Positions 17,092-18,682 of a stretch of 18,682 bases of DNA are shown in pieces. Both the position numbers and the translations under genes were made by a program. The number at the start of each line of letters is the position of its first letter. Within the stretch, counting starts at the first letter, position 1. Under the pieces are notes generated by a model. It saw nothing but the letters and a program-made list of their open reading frames with translations, did no database searches and was not told the origin of the DNA. The stretch is from DATDSR01 sp038062165 (GTDB lineage Bacteria > Patescibacteriota > Minisyncoccia > Phycocordibacterales > DATDSR01), in assembly GCA_038062165.1 (NCBI GenBank), contig JBBTXQ010000012.1:1-18682 (forward strand), read 5' to 3'.

Positions 17092-18682
17092 ATGGAACGA
17101 GCTTACTCACTTGAGAAAACACGAAACTTTGGGATTATTGCGCATATTGATGCGGGGAAGACTACTGTTTCTGAACGCATACTTTTTTATACTGGCGAAT
17201 CGCACAAGATCGGCGAGGTGCACGAAGGCGACACAGTGACTGATTGGATGGAACAAGAGCGCGAGCGAGGTATTACTATCACAAGCGCGGCTATTACTTG
17301 TTTCTGGACACCAACATATGAGTCAACAAAGACCAGGTTTCCGGAGAACAAAGACCAGGTCTCCGTTCCTGGGGGTAAGTATCAGTTTAATATTATCGAC
17401 ACGCCGGGCCACATCGATTTCACAATCGAAGTGAAGCGAAGTTTGCGAGTGCTTGACGGTGCTGTTGTTGTCTTTGACGGTGTGGCTGGTGTTGAACCTC
17501 AATCAGAAACAAATTGGCGTTATGCAGACGAACAGAACGTGCCCCGATTATGTTTCATCAATAAGCTAGACAGAATGGGGGCAAACTTCGAGCGTTCTTA
17601 TGCGAGTATATTAGATAGGCTTACCAAGAATGCCGTGCGTATGCAGATCCCGATGGGCCTTGAAGAGCACTTCAAGGGTGTGATAGATCTGCTTAAAATG
17701 AAAGCTTATTATTTCGAAGGGGACAAGGGTAAAGATATACGCGAAGAAGAGATCCCGGCAGAATATCTTGACGAGGCTAAAAAGTATCATGCCGAATTAA
17801 TTGAGAAAATAGTTTCAAATGACGAGACTCTCATGAATGATTATTTGGCCGGTAATGTTATTCCTGTTGAAAAGTTAAAAGAGGTTTTAAGAAGCGCGTG
17901 TTTGAAAGTTGAGATAGTGCCGGTTTTCGCCGGTTCGGCTCTCAAGAATAAGGGTGTGCAACTTGTGCTCGACGCAGTCGTAGATTACCTGCCTGCACCC
18001 ACAGAGATCCCACCGATCAAGGGCGTTGATCTGTCAGGGAATGAAGATGTTAGACCTGCGTCAGACGAGGCGCCATTTGCCGCACTTGCTTTCAAGCTTC
18101 AGACTGATCCTTATGTAGGGCAGCTAGTATTTTTTAGAGTTTATTCGGGGACACTTGAAGCAGGCTCATATATCCTCAATACTCGCACTGGCAACAAAGA
18201 GAGGGTTGGGCGAATAGTGCGTCTTCATGCCAACGAACGTGAAGAAGTTAAAAAAGTTTTCGCCGGTGACATTGCGGCAACATTGGGGATGAAAGATGTG
18301 AAGACTTCGGATACGCTTTGCGATCCCGAACACCCAATTATTCTTGACCCAATCGAGATTATGGATCCGGTGGTAAGTATGAAAGTTGAACCCAAAACGA
18401 AAGCTGATCAAGAGAAAATGGGCATGGCACTTAAAAAATTAGGCGATGAGGATCCAACATTTAGGATTAGTTCAGATCCAGAGACACTCGAGACTATTAT
18501 CTCGGGCATGGGTGAATTGCATCTGGAAATCATGCTCGATCGCATGAAGCGCGAATTTAGCGTTGATACCACATCAGGAAAACCTCAAGTGGCCTATAAA
18601 GAGACGATCACAAGCGAAGCAGAAGCAGAGGGCAAGCACATCAAGCAATCTGGCGGTCGTGGTCAATACGGACATGCGGTTA
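17092..18682 (+). CDS. fusA: Elongation factor G, 3' end outside the window
   Basis: This translocase moves tRNA and mRNA through the ribosome using GTP. 530 codons are present; the gene runs off the right edge. The G domain is complete: AHIDAGKTT (17-25), ERERGITITSAA (switch I region), DTPGHIDF (103-110), NKLDRMG (157-163) and GSAL. Domain II follows (FKLQTDPYVGQLVFFRVYSG), then domain III (GMGELHLEIMLDRM) and the start of domain IV (SGGRGQYGHA). Between switch I and DTPGH there are about 15 extra residues (TKTRFPENKDQVSVPGG) made from a tandem repeat; this loop varies in length across the family. It is separated from rpsLG by an accessory block. Confidence 0.96.
   Translation, partial: MERAYSLEKTRNFGIIAHIDAGKTTVSERILFYTGESHKIGEVHEGDTVTDWMEQERERGITITSAAITCFWTPTYESTKTRFPENKDQVSVPGGKYQFNIIDTPGHIDFTIEVKRSLRVLDGAVVVFDGVAGVEPQSETNWRYADEQNVPRLCFINKLDRMGANFERSYASILDRLTKNAVRMQIPMGLEEHFKGVIDLLKMKAYYFEGDKGKDIREEEIPAEYLDEAKKYHAELIEKIVSNDETLMNDYLAGNVIPVEKLKEVLRSACLKVEIVPVFAGSALKNKGVQLVLDAVVDYLPAPTEIPPIKGVDLSGNEDVRPASDEAPFAALAFKLQTDPYVGQLVFFRVYSGTLEAGSYILNTRTGNKERVGRIVRLHANEREEVKKVFAGDIAATLGMKDVKTSDTLCDPEHPIILDPIEIMDPVVSMKVEPKTKADQEKMGMALKKLGDEDPTFRISSDPETLETIISGMGELHLEIMLDRMKREFSVDTTSGKPQVAYKETITSEAEAEGKHIKQSGGRGQYGHAV
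17325..17365 (+). repeat. Tandem repeat insertion in the fusA G domain
   Basis: Two 19-nt copies, AACAAAGACCAGGTTTCCG (17325-17343) and AACAAAGACCAGGTCTCCG (17347-17365), differing at one base, period 22 nt. CGGAGA (17342-17347) can pair with TCTCCG (17360-17365). The two copies are read in different frames and the whole is in frame with fusA. Confidence 0.75.

Noticed and set aside
1..18682. CRISPR array, tRNA or rRNA genes
   Set aside because: No regularly spaced repeats, no cloverleaf with a CCA-type acceptor and no rRNA-like conserved segments were seen on reading both strands.

Overview
The window looks like a piece of a Patescibacteria (CPR, Parcubacteria-like) genome. The evidence is short genes that often overlap, a ComEC split into two separately encoded halves, a shortened phosphoglycerate kinase, a Zn-type L28, a PaaX/Cas2-fold regulator, and apparently leaderless core genes. 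In these core genes the start codon lies 6-7 nt after a -10 hexamer. No rRNA, tRNA or CRISPR array was seen. A 10-N run at 10483-10492 marks an assembly gap.

Layout: 1-61 is the tail of a PilC/GspF-like gene. 210-1061 is a GC-rich orphan gene. 1214-3959 is a minor-pilin operon in the order FimT/FimU, PilV, PilW, PilX-like. 4007-4732 (minus) is a GC-rich lipoprotein with an Ig-like C-terminus. 4819-6580 holds tpiA and pgk, overlapping. 6650-7964 holds a ribbon-helix-helix protein, a tiny membrane protein, RNase HI and a toxin-antitoxin remnant whose toxin is cut short at comEC. 7954-9420 is the ComEC membrane domain. 9425-10713 holds accessory genes, including a roughly 1.1 kb segment bounded by an 18-bp direct repeat. 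One copy of that repeat lies in the 3' end of a PurN-like formyltransferase gene (10796-11473, minus). 11646-13179 holds a short leader ORF, a SleB-like wall hydrolase and the separate ComEC metallo-beta-lactamase domain. 13160-13846 (minus) is rpmB plus a membrane-anchored protein, divergent from an M50 peptidase (13868-14473). 14491-15390 is rpsL-rpsG. 15444-16995 is an accessory block that separates rpsG from fusA (17092 to the window end).

Two gene architectures alternate. Core genes lack a Shine-Dalgarno sequence and start directly after a -10 element or overlap the previous gene. Accessory genes (210, 4732-, 9640-, 9888, 15717, 16807) carry G-rich SDs, their own promoters and hairpin terminators. 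Two of them (15717 and 16807) encode small HxxxCxxC (anti-sigma zinc-finger-like) proteins. They share promoter spacing (TTGACA-N13-GAGT) and terminator sequence (CCCGGCCTTGT) and flank the PaaX-like regulator, which has a near-identical inverted-repeat operator on each side. This PaaX/HxxxCxxC block is the best candidate here for an undescribed regulatory system.

A second theme is small repeats inserted in frame into otherwise conserved genes: the pilX-like gene, comEC and fusA.
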